This document shows, piece by piece, positions 47,101 through 57,299 of a DNA stretch of 64,000 bases. Source of the stretch: Plazaster borealis (taxonomy: Eukaryota > Echinodermata > Asteroidea > Forcipulatida > Labidiasteridae); contig CM037469.1 in the NCBI GenBank assembly GCA_021014325.1, positions 15,132,663-15,196,662 of the forward strand, given 5' to 3'. The stretch's first letter is position 1; each line of letters begins with the position of its first letter. The position numbers were made by a program, and so were the translations under genes. The notes under the pieces were generated by a model. It searched no databases. It was not told the DNA's origin and saw nothing but the letters and a program-made list of their open reading frames with translations.

Positions 47101-50100
47101 GAGTAAATTTGTCTGAACTCCCCTCTGGATCATAACCTTGTCGTGGTCGGGGAGCTTCCGTGTCTCAGTGACCCTTAAGAGCTATTTCGGCTGGAGATTT
47201 GTCTCCTGGTAGGGTCACCCATGCCAGACAGGTCAAAGGGTAGAGGTCAGACGAAGAGTGATCCACTGGTCCTCCAGGTTTTGGGTTGGGCACAGGGCTA
47301 ACAACCCAATCACAAAAATCTACTTTGTTACGGAAACAGCTATTTAGTAGTTGTGAGTAAATTTGTCTGAATTTGGATTGTACTTTCATCAGCTTGAATC
47401 CAGTGTACGACCAAGCCATGAATAATCTTGCCAATTTACTGAAGGATCAAGGCAATCTTGAGGAGGCGGAGGAGTTGCTCCAACATGCTGTGAGAATAAG
47501 GTCAGCAAACACCAAGATTGTGTGTGCTTTCTAGGCGCATTCACCACATAATAATACTAATATAAGGCCACATAAAAAAATATAAAAATTTGTTTTGCAC
47601 AGAAAACCTACAGTCAATAAAACAATACTTAGAATGAAACGAGAAAGCCCCCTGCCCAATCCCATAGTAGAGAGAAACAAAACAGTGAACCCCACCCCCC
47701 CTTAATAATATTCGACTTTAAATAAGTAAGTCTTAAAGGCACTGAACACGTTTGGAAATTGTCAAAGACCAGTGTTCTCACTTGGTGTATCCCAATATAT
47801 GCATAAAATAACAAGCCTGTGAAAATTTGGGCTCAATTGGTCATCGAAGTTGCAAGAAAATGATGAAAGAAAAAACACCCTTGTTGTACAAATTTGTGTG
47901 CTTTCAGATAGGAATAAAAACTTCTTGCAAGAAGTTTTTTATTATTTTAGTGGGAAATTACCTCTTTCTCAAAAACTATGTTACTTCAGAGGGAGTTGTT
48001 TCCTACAATGTTTTATACTATCAACAGCTCTCCGTTGCTTGTTACCAAGTTAGTTTTTATGCTAATATTTGTTTTGAGTCATTACCAAACGTGTACGATA
48101 CCTTTAACAGATCTTAGGAATTTACGAAGTGTATTAATTTCCCTGAGTTCTAAAGGCAGGGAATTCCACAATGTGGCAGCAGATTTTCTGAAATGTCTAT
48201 CACCATAACCAACTGATATCACATGATATCATATTGCATGCTGGCATAGTTTATCTATCCTTCAAAACCATAGTGGATGATATTGAATGGTCAGACAGTG
48301 GGAGGGTTGACTGTGTACTGTGTATATGCATTCACCACATGATATCATATTGCAGGCTTGCATAGTTTATCTATCCTTCAAAACCACAGTGGATGATATT
48401 AAATGGTCAGATAGTAGGAGGGTTGTTAAGCATTTCTATTGATTTTTCTACCAGGCCCCAGTTTGCAGCTGCGTGGATGAATCTTGGCATCGTTCAAGCG
48501 GCCACCAAGAAGTTCTCTCAAGCTGAGCAGAGTTATCAGACGGCATTATACCATCGTCATAGATACGCAGATTGTTACTTTAACTTGGGTAACATGGTAA
48601 GTGCGGGCCCAAATATCAGTCGTTCTGTTTGAATAATTTTCAAGACAAAAACAAGTGGAGATCATTTGATGACGGGAGAAAATAAAGAACGGACAGGACA
48701 AACACAGAATCGTGTAGATTCAAATATGTGACAAAATTACTGGGTTTTGAAAATCCTATTTTGGGGTTGTTCATTAAATCTGAAAAAAAAACCTCAAAAT
48801 ACTCGACGGCCAACAATGACATGAAATCTTGGAGTGGGTGTCATTTGAATTGAAATGATTATGGCCCCCCAACTGTCCTGTCTAAGAAACCATGGTATGG
48901 AAGACAATTTTTGTGGGAGTGGCCTAGTAGAAAGGAAAAGGGGAGGCTCCAAAGTTTTTTTTGGGGAATATCGAAAGATGCATCTTGGCAGATTTAAGGC
49001 ACGCAACTAGAATAAGACTTAAACTCTCAATTCCTTATTTAAAAAAAAAATTCTTTTAATATCAACTTTATTTGAGTTATTATTCTTATTGTTGGGAACC
49101 TATCCATTTTCAACAGTGACTGAAAAATTATCAGACAAAGCATAATTTTCCGATTTGTTTCAACTCAATGTTGAAACAGTAAATCACGTCATTTCTGAAC
49201 CACTTCACGTCGGATGATTGCGTATACACGCCACATTTTTCTGGAATGACGGTTTATTATGACCGGAACAACTTCGGAGTGACCTCAACTTTTTGCTGGC
49301 AGCTGGACGGCTGATTATGAGAACCTTTGTTGTCTTTCCTTTTTCAAGTCAGGGTTTCATTGTGGCAACGATATTTTTAGAGGAAAACAATGACTCAATA
49401 AGCTCAAAAAAGTTCTGAAAAATAATACCGCAGGTGGACACAATTTTTTTCTTCAGAAAACCGACGTGAAGTGGTTAACACTTGTGATAATTTTGAATTG
49501 ATAATTTGTGTTTTCATTCTAATCTTCTTTTCCCGCCATTTTGTTTTTTAAAGAGTCTTCACCTTCTGTGTTCCACTGATCATTTTCACCATTATATTAC
49601 AAGTCTTGTTATTGGTTCAAATTCTTTAAAACTGATGTCATAATGCACACACATCCAATCAAATTCACTCTTGGTATAAAGATTAAGCAGCATGGCCTTG
49701 TGTTAGAATAGTGTAGCATGATACAGTTTTGCACGAGACAGTTTTTAGTTGCTTTCAATACTTCACTTGTAGCACTTGGTTTCGTTTCTTACCCTCAAAG
49801 TTGATGTTTTTCCCAAAAATATTTGAGATATTTACACATCTTGGCAAAAATCTCCCGGTTCATTTCAAGCAAATGGAGACTTTTGAGATGATAGCAGGCG
49901 TCCCATCACTCACTGGTCCTCTTCTATTGTTTTTGTTGCTGAGAACAATGGAAAAGGACTGGTGAGTGGGGCGCCCTCTATTGTCTCAAAATTCTCCCGC
50001 TGTGGTTACCCAGGTCAATGAGATTGAAGTTGGCAGAGCAAAAACATTTCAAGTTGAAGAAAATTCGTTTTACAATCCTGCTTTACATTATGATTTTTAC

Positions 50101-53100
50101 TATTTCTTTTGTTCATGAGATATGTGTTCGGCCAGGCCTGGAGTTACACGGAGGCCACGGAGGCCATGGCCTCTGTTGCCCCTGGTCTTGGCCTTGGTGC
50201 CCCTTCGAAAGCTTCCATACACTTTAAAGATTTTCCAATGGAAATTGATTTTGCAAAATGAAAATGGCCTTGCCCTCTCCAGGGCTGTTCGACCCCAACC
50301 CTCCCCCAAAAAATTAAAAACAAAATGCAACTTTTGAGATCATTTGGAATGCAGTGCATGGAATAAGATGTTACTTTTTTCCCATTTTGTGTACTGAATT
50401 GGTTGTTTTTTGTTTGTTGCTTGGGTTGAATGCCTGCTTGTTTTCTGGACGAGGAAATTTGGGGACTCTGTTTGACTATGGTTTAACTGTCCAACTCTTT
50501 TGGTAGACTTTTCCAGTGAGTTGACCAACCATTCAAAACCATTCAACTGCAAGGGTTGTGTATGGTGGAGCAACTGTGCACAGAACTAACATGTGTGTAA
50601 TGTGTAGATGCATTCACCACGTCTGTTGCAGACTGGCATAGTTTATCTGTCATTCAAGACCACAAAGGATGATATTGAATGGTCAGACAGTAGGAGGGTT
50701 CACTGTGAACTGTGTAGATACATTCACCACACGATATCATATTTCAGGTCTAAAAAAATTACAAAGTTTATCTATCATTCAAAATCACAGTGGATGATAT
50801 TGAATGGTCAGACAGTAGGAGGGTTGACCGTGTACCATGTAGATGCATTCACCACATGATATCATATTGCAGGCTGGCAATTCAAAACCACAGTGGATGA
50901 TATTGAATGGTCAGACAGTAGGAGGGTTGACCGTGTACCATGTAGATGCATTCAGCACATTATATATCACATTGCAAGCTGACACAGTTTATCTACCATT
51001 CAAAACCACAGTGGACGACAATGAATGGTCAGATAGTGGGAGGGTTGACAGTGTACTGTGTAGATGCGTTCACCACATAGTGCAGGCCACATAGTGCATC
51101 TATCATTCAAAACCACTGAACATTAGCTGTAGGGATTGGGGGAATAACTACAGCATCATTGATAACAGAGTGGCCAAGTTTTCATCGTCCGTGTTATGGT
51201 CGTTGTCTGTCGCATTCATTTTTCTCTCATATAATTCCTTCCTCTTCGCTGTACACATGGTGGCTCTCTCGTAGTACTTGGATCTCCAACGTGATAATGA
51301 GGCGTTGAGGGCATGGCTGAATGCAACATCATTCCAAAGTGACCATGCTAGGGCATGGAGTAACGCCGTGGTCCACTTAGAATCACTGGGTGAGACTAAG
51401 TGTGTCTGATAGTTAAAACACACTCATTGGGGATAGGTCATGTCAAAGATCAAAGGGCAAATGGGGATAGGTTAAGTTAAAGATCAAAGGTCAATCATAC
51501 TCAAGATTCGTAGAAACTTAATGAATGCCGTGCTCTCTGCTTTTTGTTTTTCAGGCCTTGACTTACACGGAGGCCATGGAGGCCATGGCCTCTGTTGCAC
51601 TAGTCTTGGCCTTGGTGCCCGTTCAAAAGTTTCCCATAGACTTTAAGATTTTCCAGTTTCAGTGCCCTTAGCAAAATGAAAATGACCTTGCCCTCTCAAA
51701 GATGAAATTTCAGGCCTGCTGTTTACCTCACAGTACTGAATTACTGCATTGTTTATGTAAATTTTCCTAGGAATAATTCAAAATAAGGTTGCCTAAAAGT
51801 GTCCCCCAATAACAAAATGTATGAAATTTTGTTGTCCACAGCCAAACAATCACTATTAGCATTCTCAATGTCTGATTCAATGTAAAAATCGAATCTCAAA
51901 CTTCATATTTCAAAAAGATGCTTAAATCTTGGTTTCTGGAGTCCATTTCTGTTTAGATAAGTAGAGATAATCGGCATGTCTATGTTTTAGATCTTCAAAT
52001 CAGATCGTAATAGATTAGAAAGCAGAGCTACTGTGCATGAAATTATAGTATAGAATACAAATTTTTTATTTGCTTTATTTAAATAAAAGTGTTCTCAACT
52101 GTTCACAAAAAGTTAGGAAACTTTTTTTAATCAAGTATATTTTGATTATTTATTACTCTCTTTGTATATGTTATATATCAATGCAAAGCTGAAGTGTTCC
52201 TCTTTAAAATGAAACCACATTTGCAATGATTACATGTTGCTGAATTTGGCTACATGAATGACAATGAGGCAAAGTCACAAATCAAATGTGCCAAAATTAC
52301 CGCTTGTTTGAATTACAGTGTCAATTTGTTTGTTCAATAGTAACACAAAATTGCTAATTTTGGCACATTTGATTTGTGACTTTGTCTCATTCTCATTAAT
52401 GTGGCCAAGTCCAGCAACATGTCATCATTGCACATTTGGTATCATTTTAAAGAAGAACACTTCAGCTTTCCATTGATATGCAACATAATACAAGAGGGTA
52501 ATAAATGATAAAAATATACATGATTAAAAAAAGTTTCCTAACTTTATGTGAGCAGTTTAGATAATGTTTCAGAAATGCTTCGAGCTCTTGAACAAAAAAA
52601 GTGTCAAAATACTCTCAAATCAATCTTTATTATTGAGAAAGCAGAGGTCAAACAATCAAAATATGCTAGTGAGTTGGTGACATAATGCAACTTTGAGCCA
52701 ATGGTGTGCCAGCTTTTGAACCGCAGCGATGGTGCTGTTTAAGTTTGTCTCATTTAAAGTTAATATCATCCATAAAGAATTGCCATAGCAACATGGTTCA
52801 TACCTTCATGACATCAGTTTTTACTCTCCCTGTCAAAAAAAAAGAAGTTCCTATAATGAGTGTGTTTGAAGGAGTGCTGTGCGTAATATACTTTGTAGCG
52901 ATAAAAAATCTTCTCAAGATCATCTTTTATAACAAAAACTAAAAATAAAACGGACATGTATTGAAACTCTTCTATGAAATTTTTCAATCATTCTAAACAA
53001 TTTCTCTCTTTCTAAAAATCATCACTTTCTAAACTGTTTTACTAAAAACTACACATGCATCTCTTTAACGTGTACCTCGTACATTTAATGTTAGGATAAG

Positions 53101-56100
53101 TTTTGTTTTGGTGAATTGGTGTTTTTTTCTCTTAACTAAATCCAGATAACAAAACCTATTGATTAACCGTGTGATTTCTAACAATAATATTCACGATTAA
53201 TTTGCCATCATTGCACACAACCTTGCAAACGCATACTTTGTACTTGCTGTGCAGTATGTTGAATTGGGTCGCCATGACGATGCCTTGGTGGCTTGGTATA
53301 ATGCCACCTCACTGCAGCCTGATCACACCAGCTCCTGGGCAAACATTGCCACATTACATGAACGCGCTGGTAAGAACTAACCTTAGTAAATAAGCCGCGT
53401 CCGAACGAAGTGGTTTCGGCTATGGCTGTTGGCAGGAGCGATTTTGTTGCAGCATAAAGGGCCTGGGCCCAATTTCATGAAGCTGTTAAGCAGATAATTC
53501 TGCTTAGCAAATATCTTTGCTAAGCAAGAATTGAGTGGGGTACCAGTCGCAGCAATGTAAACTGTATGGTGTTTTGGCTGGTAACCTATTTCTGCTAAGC
53601 AATATATTTCTGTGCTTAGCAAGATTTTATGCTTACATGCTGTATGAAATTTTGCCCTGGGCCCTATTTCATAGAGCTGCTTAAGCACAAAGAAGTAGCT
53701 AAGCACAACAAAATTATGCTTACCAGAATAAGGTTACCAGCCAAACTACCATGTCACACGTACAATTTGTGACTGGTATCCTGCTCATTTCTGCTAAGCA
53801 AAAAATTGTTAAGCAGTATTTTCTGCTTAAGCAGCTTTATGAAATTGGGCCTTGTCAGGGATCCAGCCGTAGCCACAGCCGAAACCGTGAATTCAGACAC
53901 AGCCAATAGACCTTTTGTCACACTGCAGCCACCTTTGTTTGGTTCCCTGTATCCACAATGGCAATCACAGTTATAGTTCCCATAGGTGCCAGACTGATTC
54001 TTCCTTGTAGCCTCAGTTTGGCTACTTTGACCTGAGCCCAATTTCTCCTGAAGATGAGCAGAGTATACTGTTCGAAACGTCGAGACCACACCGGCTCTTT
54101 TCAGAGCCAACACTCCCACAAAGAGATTTTACACATGGTTGGACCCTCAAGTTTTCTATTTATTTATAGTTACTTCTTATTCATAAAGCTTGTATAAAGC
54201 TCAAAAACTTGCTGAGCACAGAAAAATCATGCTTAGCAGAAACTTGTTACCAGCCAAAATGCCATAAAGTTCACGTTTCTGTGACTGGTGCTTCACTCCT
54301 TTTTGTTTAGTGAAGAAATTCTTAAGCAGTATTTTCTGCTAAATAGCATGAAATTGGGCTCTGGGTGGAAGTGAGACAAGATGGCCGCTCTGTGATAATG
54401 GTCTATAATAAATGTTATCATGATGCTTATCTCTCTATCAAATGCCCTGACTGCTATAACAATAAAGAGCAAGTTTTTGACTTTAAGTAATCTGCTTTAT
54501 AGTCCCAAACTCCCTTGAATTGAAGTTTGTTTGAATAGTGTATTTTGGCCTACACATAGGTGAATTTAATTAGCATAGGCCAATGTGACTGTTGCCATTG
54601 GGTTCATAAGCCAGAAAATGTAGATTTATTAGTTGAAATCAAGATCCTATGTCATCTAGAGGCTGTTCTTTTGAAAATTATTCAAATTTTGGGCGGCCAT
54701 TTTGAAAATATCCAAGATGGCCACCATTCAGGTAACTTTGACTGTAACAATTAGGTTCCTCGCCCCCGAAAATGTAGATTTAGTAGTTGAAATCAGGATC
54801 CTATGTCATCTAGAGGCCATATGATATTAAACAATATTTAAATTTTGGCAGCCATTTTGAATTCCAAAAAATTTACGAAATTTAACATCTTTACTTTGTG
54901 AATCTGACTATATTCGAAATATCCTGTGAAGATATTTACAAGAAATAAGAACACTTATTCTGGGAAAAGTTTCTTTTTCAAAAAGCTCCCTTTCACCACA
55001 AAGCTCCTTATTATTTCCTTCTTGACTATCACTCATGCATTCACTGTTGCAACTCTTTTAACCACACATTTTCCTTTTAACACTATATTTTGACCGGTGG
55101 TTTTGTTTTGCTGTTGGAAGTCTTAAGAACTTACTTTTCTTGTTGACGGTAAATCACTTCCGTAGAGATTTTTCTTTACTCAATCTTGGGATTGTATACG
55201 TTTGGTATTTGGAACCCACTGTTTGTTTCAATCCTATATAGTTGTAGATGTATAAAACTAACCTGTGAAAATTTCATTTCAAAAGGTTGTATATATGGCA
55301 TATTTTATCTAAAACTATATAGGATTGAAACGAACAGTGGGTTCCAATTACCAAATGTATACAATCCCTTTAAAGGTAGGGTCATAAACTTTGGTAATGA
55401 CCCCAACAAAATTGTGTAATTTCTATCCGAAAGCTTACAAGTTATAAAGATGGTAATTGTACGCATCCTGGGAAATGGTTTCATCTGAAAGTTTGCGTTG
55501 AAAATCAAAAAAAGTATGTAAAAAAAAAATGAATCTCCAAAATTCACCCCAAGGCAAGTTTTGGAGATTCAAATTTCCACGGTGTCCATTTGTGAATGCT
55601 GCGGCCTGAGATGTGGTTGATACCCACATCACCTCGCTGGTGTGGATGGATTCGACATTACTGATGAAAATACCAAGACAGTTTTTTGCTGGTTTTTTTT
55701 TTTTCAACAAGTAAACACTGTATTCAGCTGAAACTTTCACAGGTGACTTATATTGTATCTTGATTGACAATTTGGCCAATAAATCAGCATTACGTTGACA
55801 AAACCAATCTAGGACCCTGCCTTTAACAATCTTTTCATTTATGGTAGTTTTTGTGGAATGTTATGGACGTGAAGCGTCTGAATTTGTAGTGAAATCGAAT
55901 CTGCCGTTGTTTCATTGTTTTTAAAACCGTTGTAAATGTTTTGTTTTGATGTCATCGTATTGTAGGCCAGCATGAGACCGCCATCTTGGTTGCTAAGGAG
56001 GCAATGAAACATGTACCTGACGAACCATCAATCTATTATGGATTGGGAAACGTCCTCGGCAAGGAAGGACGCTATGAGGTTAATCTATTTGGGTGATAAG

Positions 56101-57030
56101 TTTCTTTTAGAAAATAGACTTAGAAAATAAAATGAAAAAATATAGTGAAAAAGTAATTCATTAGTGAATGAGACAGAATTTTTTATTTTAGAACATATTT
56201 TGCAATATATATATTTCCAATTACATTGTAAAATCAAAACAAAAACAGGTGTATTTTTTTTAGGATATATCAAATTTTTGAAAAGTCTGAATCTCCCTGA
56301 ACAAGAAGAGTTTTTACTATAATATTGGGTTGAACAAAGAAAAATTGACTAGAGTGAGATTTGAACCTGCTACCTCTGGATTAACATGCTGGTGCTCTAC
56401 CAACTGAGCTATCTAGCCCTAATGCTGGCGGTCTCCCTATTCTGTCAATATCTTTGTTTGGGCGGTGCCAGTCAGAAGCCATTCAACCTGTAACTGCCAT
56501 ATAGCCAGGGATCACACCCAAGTTTATGATACAACAACCTGGGAAGTGGCAGGAGAGGGATCACATTAAGGGGATGCAACTTTTTATTTAAAAAATATAA
56601 AGTTATAAAACACAAGAGAAACTGTAAATTTTAAATATATCAGGGTTGAACAAAGAAAACATTACTAGAGCCGGTGCTCTACCAACTGAGCTATCAAGTC
56701 CTATGTTGGCGGTTTATTTAAAAAAACAAGTTTTTAAATTTGACTGTTGTTTTGTTCCTGTGTGTAATTTTTTTTAATTTTTGTTTTCAAATTCAGGAAG
56801 CCGAGGCCATGTTTCTGAAGGCCATTCATCTGAATCCCAGATTGGGCAATTACCATGGCAACCTCGGAGTGTTGTATCATAGATGGGGGAAGTACACCGA
56901 AGCACAGCAGCATTATCAAGCAGCATTAGAGATCGATCCAAAGTCTCGGAACGCTAAAGACAACCTCAAGAAATTACAACAAATTATGACAAGACAAGGC
57001 AAGATCCAAACACAAACTGGACCTAAATAG
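38197..57030 (+). CDS. TMTC4: Protein O-mannosyltransferase TMTC4 orthologue
   Basis: Fourteen coding exons: 38197-38699, 39546-39789, 40645-40732, 41225-41316, 42226-42495, 43758-43960, 44623-44800, 45594-45722, 46448-46527, 47393-47500, 48455-48596, 53255-53369, 55966-56078 and 56797-57030. They total 2499 nt, 832 residues, somewhat longer than vertebrate TMTC4. An in-frame TAA at 38185 supports the start. Residues 1-90 are polar and disordered. TM1 follows, then the luminal acidic pair in [11 protein letters not shown] (D120/D121), as expected for a GT-C glycosyltransferase. Further motifs are [59 protein letters not shown] (DUF1736), WWMGC-type LCFDWSMGC, and [22 protein letters not shown]. 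From about residue 560 there are tandem TPRs to the end. Family role: ER-resident O-mannosylation of cadherin-type domains. Odd points are a DDDDGDEDD insertion at about 212-220 and a weak donor (GTTGGT) after 45722. Confidence 0.95.
38740..39395 (-). mobile_element. SINE family H with two nested insertions
   Basis: The family H head is interrupted at 38869-38995 by element R (inverse). The tail is interrupted at 39197-39343 by a foldback element with ends GTGCAAGTCTCACG / CGCGAGACTTGCAC. The SINE resumes on both sides of each. Intron 1 of TMTC4. Confidence 0.65.
39396..39480 (+). repeat. Inverted tail fragment of SINE family H
   Basis: CAGTTTCCCTTGTGGTTTAT TACTTGAT is the inverse of the tail just to its left (ATCAAGTAATAAACCATGAG). 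Confidence 0.5.
42045..42165 (-). repeat. Repeat I, inverse copy in TMTC4 intron 4
   Basis: GATATCATGTGGTGAATGCA and CAACCCTCCTACTGTCTGAC are the inverse of units at 48225-48431 and 50600-51115. A weaker copy is at about 41390-41470. Confidence 0.65.
42982..43351 (+). mobile_element. MITE family A, copy 8
   Basis: TTAA on both sides. The left end is shortened (TTAAAGGCACGTTTGTTAAT); hairpin of the CTTCAGGCCTGAAG subtype. TMTC4 intron 5. Confidence 0.8.
44215..44530 (-). mobile_element. tRNA-Leu-derived SINE family D
   Basis: ACCAAGGATGCCTCATAAGT..GTAAAGTATCTTGCTGAAGG and the decayed tRNA B-box complement CGGAACTCGATCCCACAC. TMTC4 intron 6. Confidence 0.7.
45662..46050 (+). repeat. Three tandem 129-bp units including the end of a TMTC4 exon
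   Basis: CTGGAGCACAGAGGAAAGAC begins at 45662, 45791 and 45920 (period 129). Each unit carries the last 61 bases of exon 8 through ..CTAAATGCTAAG and its GTTGGT donor. It then continues with about 68 bases of intron that end TTTTCAGGTCCATTATAATATGTTATT. Units are about 97% alike, so the duplication looks recent. Confidence 0.9.
46051..46447 (+). repeat. Degenerate array of GGTCCATT words up to exon 9
   Basis: Variants of (T/C)AGGTCCATTATAATATGTTATTGACTGGT recur at about 46085, 46169, 46203, 46247, 46291, 46362 and 46410. The start of exon 9 itself (TAG|GTCCATTACAACATTGG) is of the same form. Confidence 0.7.
46600..46740 (+). pseudogene. LINE ORF2 C-terminal remnant in TMTC4 intron 9
   Basis: From 46650 the plus strand reads [21 protein letters not shown]..., the usual C-terminal motif of non-LTR retrotransposon ORF2 (S.SFF.RT..LWNSLP). 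A fragment only. Confidence 0.65.
47733..48107 (+). mobile_element. MITE family A, copy 9
   Basis: Full TTAA-bounded copy in TMTC4 intron 10, near identical to copies at 9716 and 16619. Confidence 0.85.
48225..48431 (+). repeat. Repeat I, two units of about 116 bp
   Basis: CAAAACCA.AGTGGATGATATT at 48263 and 48379, with CATTCACCACATGATATCAT between. Ends about 25 bases before the exon 11 acceptor. Confidence 0.8.
49197..49479. repeat. Foldback repeat P, copy 1
   Basis: GAACCACTTCACGTCGG is inverted as CCGACGTGAAGTGGTTAAC. Inside, ATGAGAACCTTTGTTGTCTT..AAGTCAGGGTTTCATTGTGG is shared with 62915-63040. Confidence 0.65.
50130..50300 (+). repeat. Dispersed repeat J, copy 2
   Basis: GGCCATGGCCTCTGTTGCCC..CTTGGCCTTGGTGCCC and AAAATGGCCTTGCCCTCTCC match 51554-51715 and, inverted, 23600-23765. 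Confidence 0.75.
50600..51120 (+). repeat. Repeat I array, about five units of 103-120 bp
   Basis: CAAAACCACAGTGGATGATA-type starts at about 50660, 50780, 50883, 51001 and 51109. Each unit ends in GTAGATGCATTCACCACAT. TMTC4 intron 11. Confidence 0.85.
51554..51715 (+). repeat. Dispersed repeat J, copy 3
   Basis: GGCCATGGAGGCCATGGCCT..CTTGGCCTTGGTGCCCGTTC and AATGACCTTGCCCTCTCAAA. Confidence 0.75.
52098..52557. mobile_element. Long foldback element N
   Basis: Arms of about 200 bases each. The left has CACAAAAAGTTAGGAAACTT, TTCCTCTTTAAAATGAAACCA and CACAAATCAAATGTGCCAAAA; the right has the same words inverted in reverse order, ending AAGTTTCCTAACTTTATGTG. The centre (about 52300-52350) is unpaired. 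TMTC4 intron 11. Confidence 0.85.
53465..53657. mobile_element. Foldback MITE family E
   Basis: GGGCCCAATTTCATGAAGCT..GCTGTATGAAATTTTGCCC ends; inner GCTTAGCA arms. Confidence 0.7.
53659..53851. mobile_element. Foldback MITE family E, adjacent copy
   Basis: GGGCCCTATTTCATAGAGCT..GCTTTATGAAATTGGGCC; directly abuts the previous copy. Confidence 0.75.
54047..54083 (+). ncRNA. Hammerhead-like core motif
   Basis: CTGAAGA (54048-54054) fits the hammerhead CUGANGA box. A possible stem II (GCAG..CTGT) follows, then GAAAC (54074-54078) and GTC. Such cores are known at the ends of Penelope-like and related retroelements. Stems I and III are not clearly formed here, so activity is doubtful. Confidence 0.35.
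54093..54127 (+). terminator. Histone-type 3' stem-loop plus U7-type downstream element
   Basis: GGCTCT-TTTC-AGAGCC (54093-54108) is exactly the metazoan replication-dependent histone mRNA stem-loop (6-bp stem, 4-base loop), flanked by CC and AA. CAAAGAGAT (54119-54127), a purine-rich histone downstream element, starts 10 bases after the stem. No histone coding sequence is upstream. It is 10 bases beyond the hammerhead-like motif. Confidence 0.6.
54175..54362. mobile_element. Foldback MITE family E, diverged
   Basis: TCATAAAGCTTGTATAAAGC..GCATGAAATTGGGCTC with inner AGCACAG..GCTTAGCAG words. Confidence 0.5.
54610..54865 (+). repeat. Two-unit tandem repeat, about 163-bp spacing
   Basis: AGTTGAAATCA.GATCCTATGT and CATCTAGAGGC..., then GGC.GCCATTTTGA, occur at about 54629 and 54787. 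Confidence 0.65.
55189..55373. mobile_element. Minimal palindromic MITE of family B
   Basis: Only about 185 bp: GGGATTGTATACGTTTGG..ACCCACTGTTTGTTTCAATC is inverted directly as GATTGAAACGAACAGTGGGT..ACAATCCCTTTAA. The family B core is absent. Confidence 0.75.
55370..55826 (-). mobile_element. MITE family C, copy 3
   Basis: TTAA at 55370-55373 (shared with the preceding element) and at 55823-55826. Ends TTTAAAGGTAGGGTCATAAA and AGGACCCTGCCTTTAA. Confidence 0.75.
56322..56600 (-). mobile_element. tRNA-derived SINE family H, copy
   Basis: CTCTACCAACTGAGCTATCT (A-box complement), GATTTGAACC (B-box complement), body CAGGGATCACACCCAAGTTT. TMTC4 intron 13. Confidence 0.75.
56640..56720 (-). mobile_element. 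Truncated SINE family H
   Basis: CAGGGTTGAACAAAGAAAAC and GGTGCTCTACCAACTGAGCT only; the B-box section is deleted. Confidence 0.65.
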
Positions 57031-57289
57031 GGGTTGTTCCAACCTCGTCCCCATAGTGTGTCGAGCAGTACGAGGTTGACCGCTCTCTCACCCTGGTATT
57101 GGATCATTTGCATATCCAAAATTTTTGGATACGTATGCAAATTAGAATAGTCTGGCTGTGAACATGGTGAATACTGAATGAGTACAACTTAACATGTTTA
57201 TGTTAGACTTTTGTACACCAGTCGTTGTCCAATCAGGGTCCAAGTAAGGAGTTTCCCTCCCAGGGTTTACTATTGTAAACATGGTTTGA

Positions 57290-57295
57290 AATAAA
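57290..57295 (+). promoter_or_regulatory. Candidate polyadenylation signal of TMTC4
   Basis: AATAAA stands 260 bases after the TMTC4 stop codon (57028-57030) on the coding strand. It is the nearest canonical hexamer downstream. Use is inferred. Confidence 0.45.
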
Positions 57296-57299
57296 GTAA

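Larger units (their letters stand above)
53393..53908. mobile_element. Foldback MITE family G split by two family E elements
   Basis: GCCGCGTCCGAACGAAGTGG..GGCTATGGCTGTTGGC at the left and CCGTAGCCACAGCCGAAACC..TTCAGACACAGCC at the right are the two ends of a family G element. Between lie family E copies at 53465-53657 and 53659-53851. Confidence 0.6.

Noticed and set aside
51148..51423. Minus-strand 91-residue frame ([16 protein letters not shown]..) as an exon
   Set aside because: It looks fairly protein-like and may be a transposon or retrogene trace in TMTC4 intron 11, but no splice sites or known motif support it.
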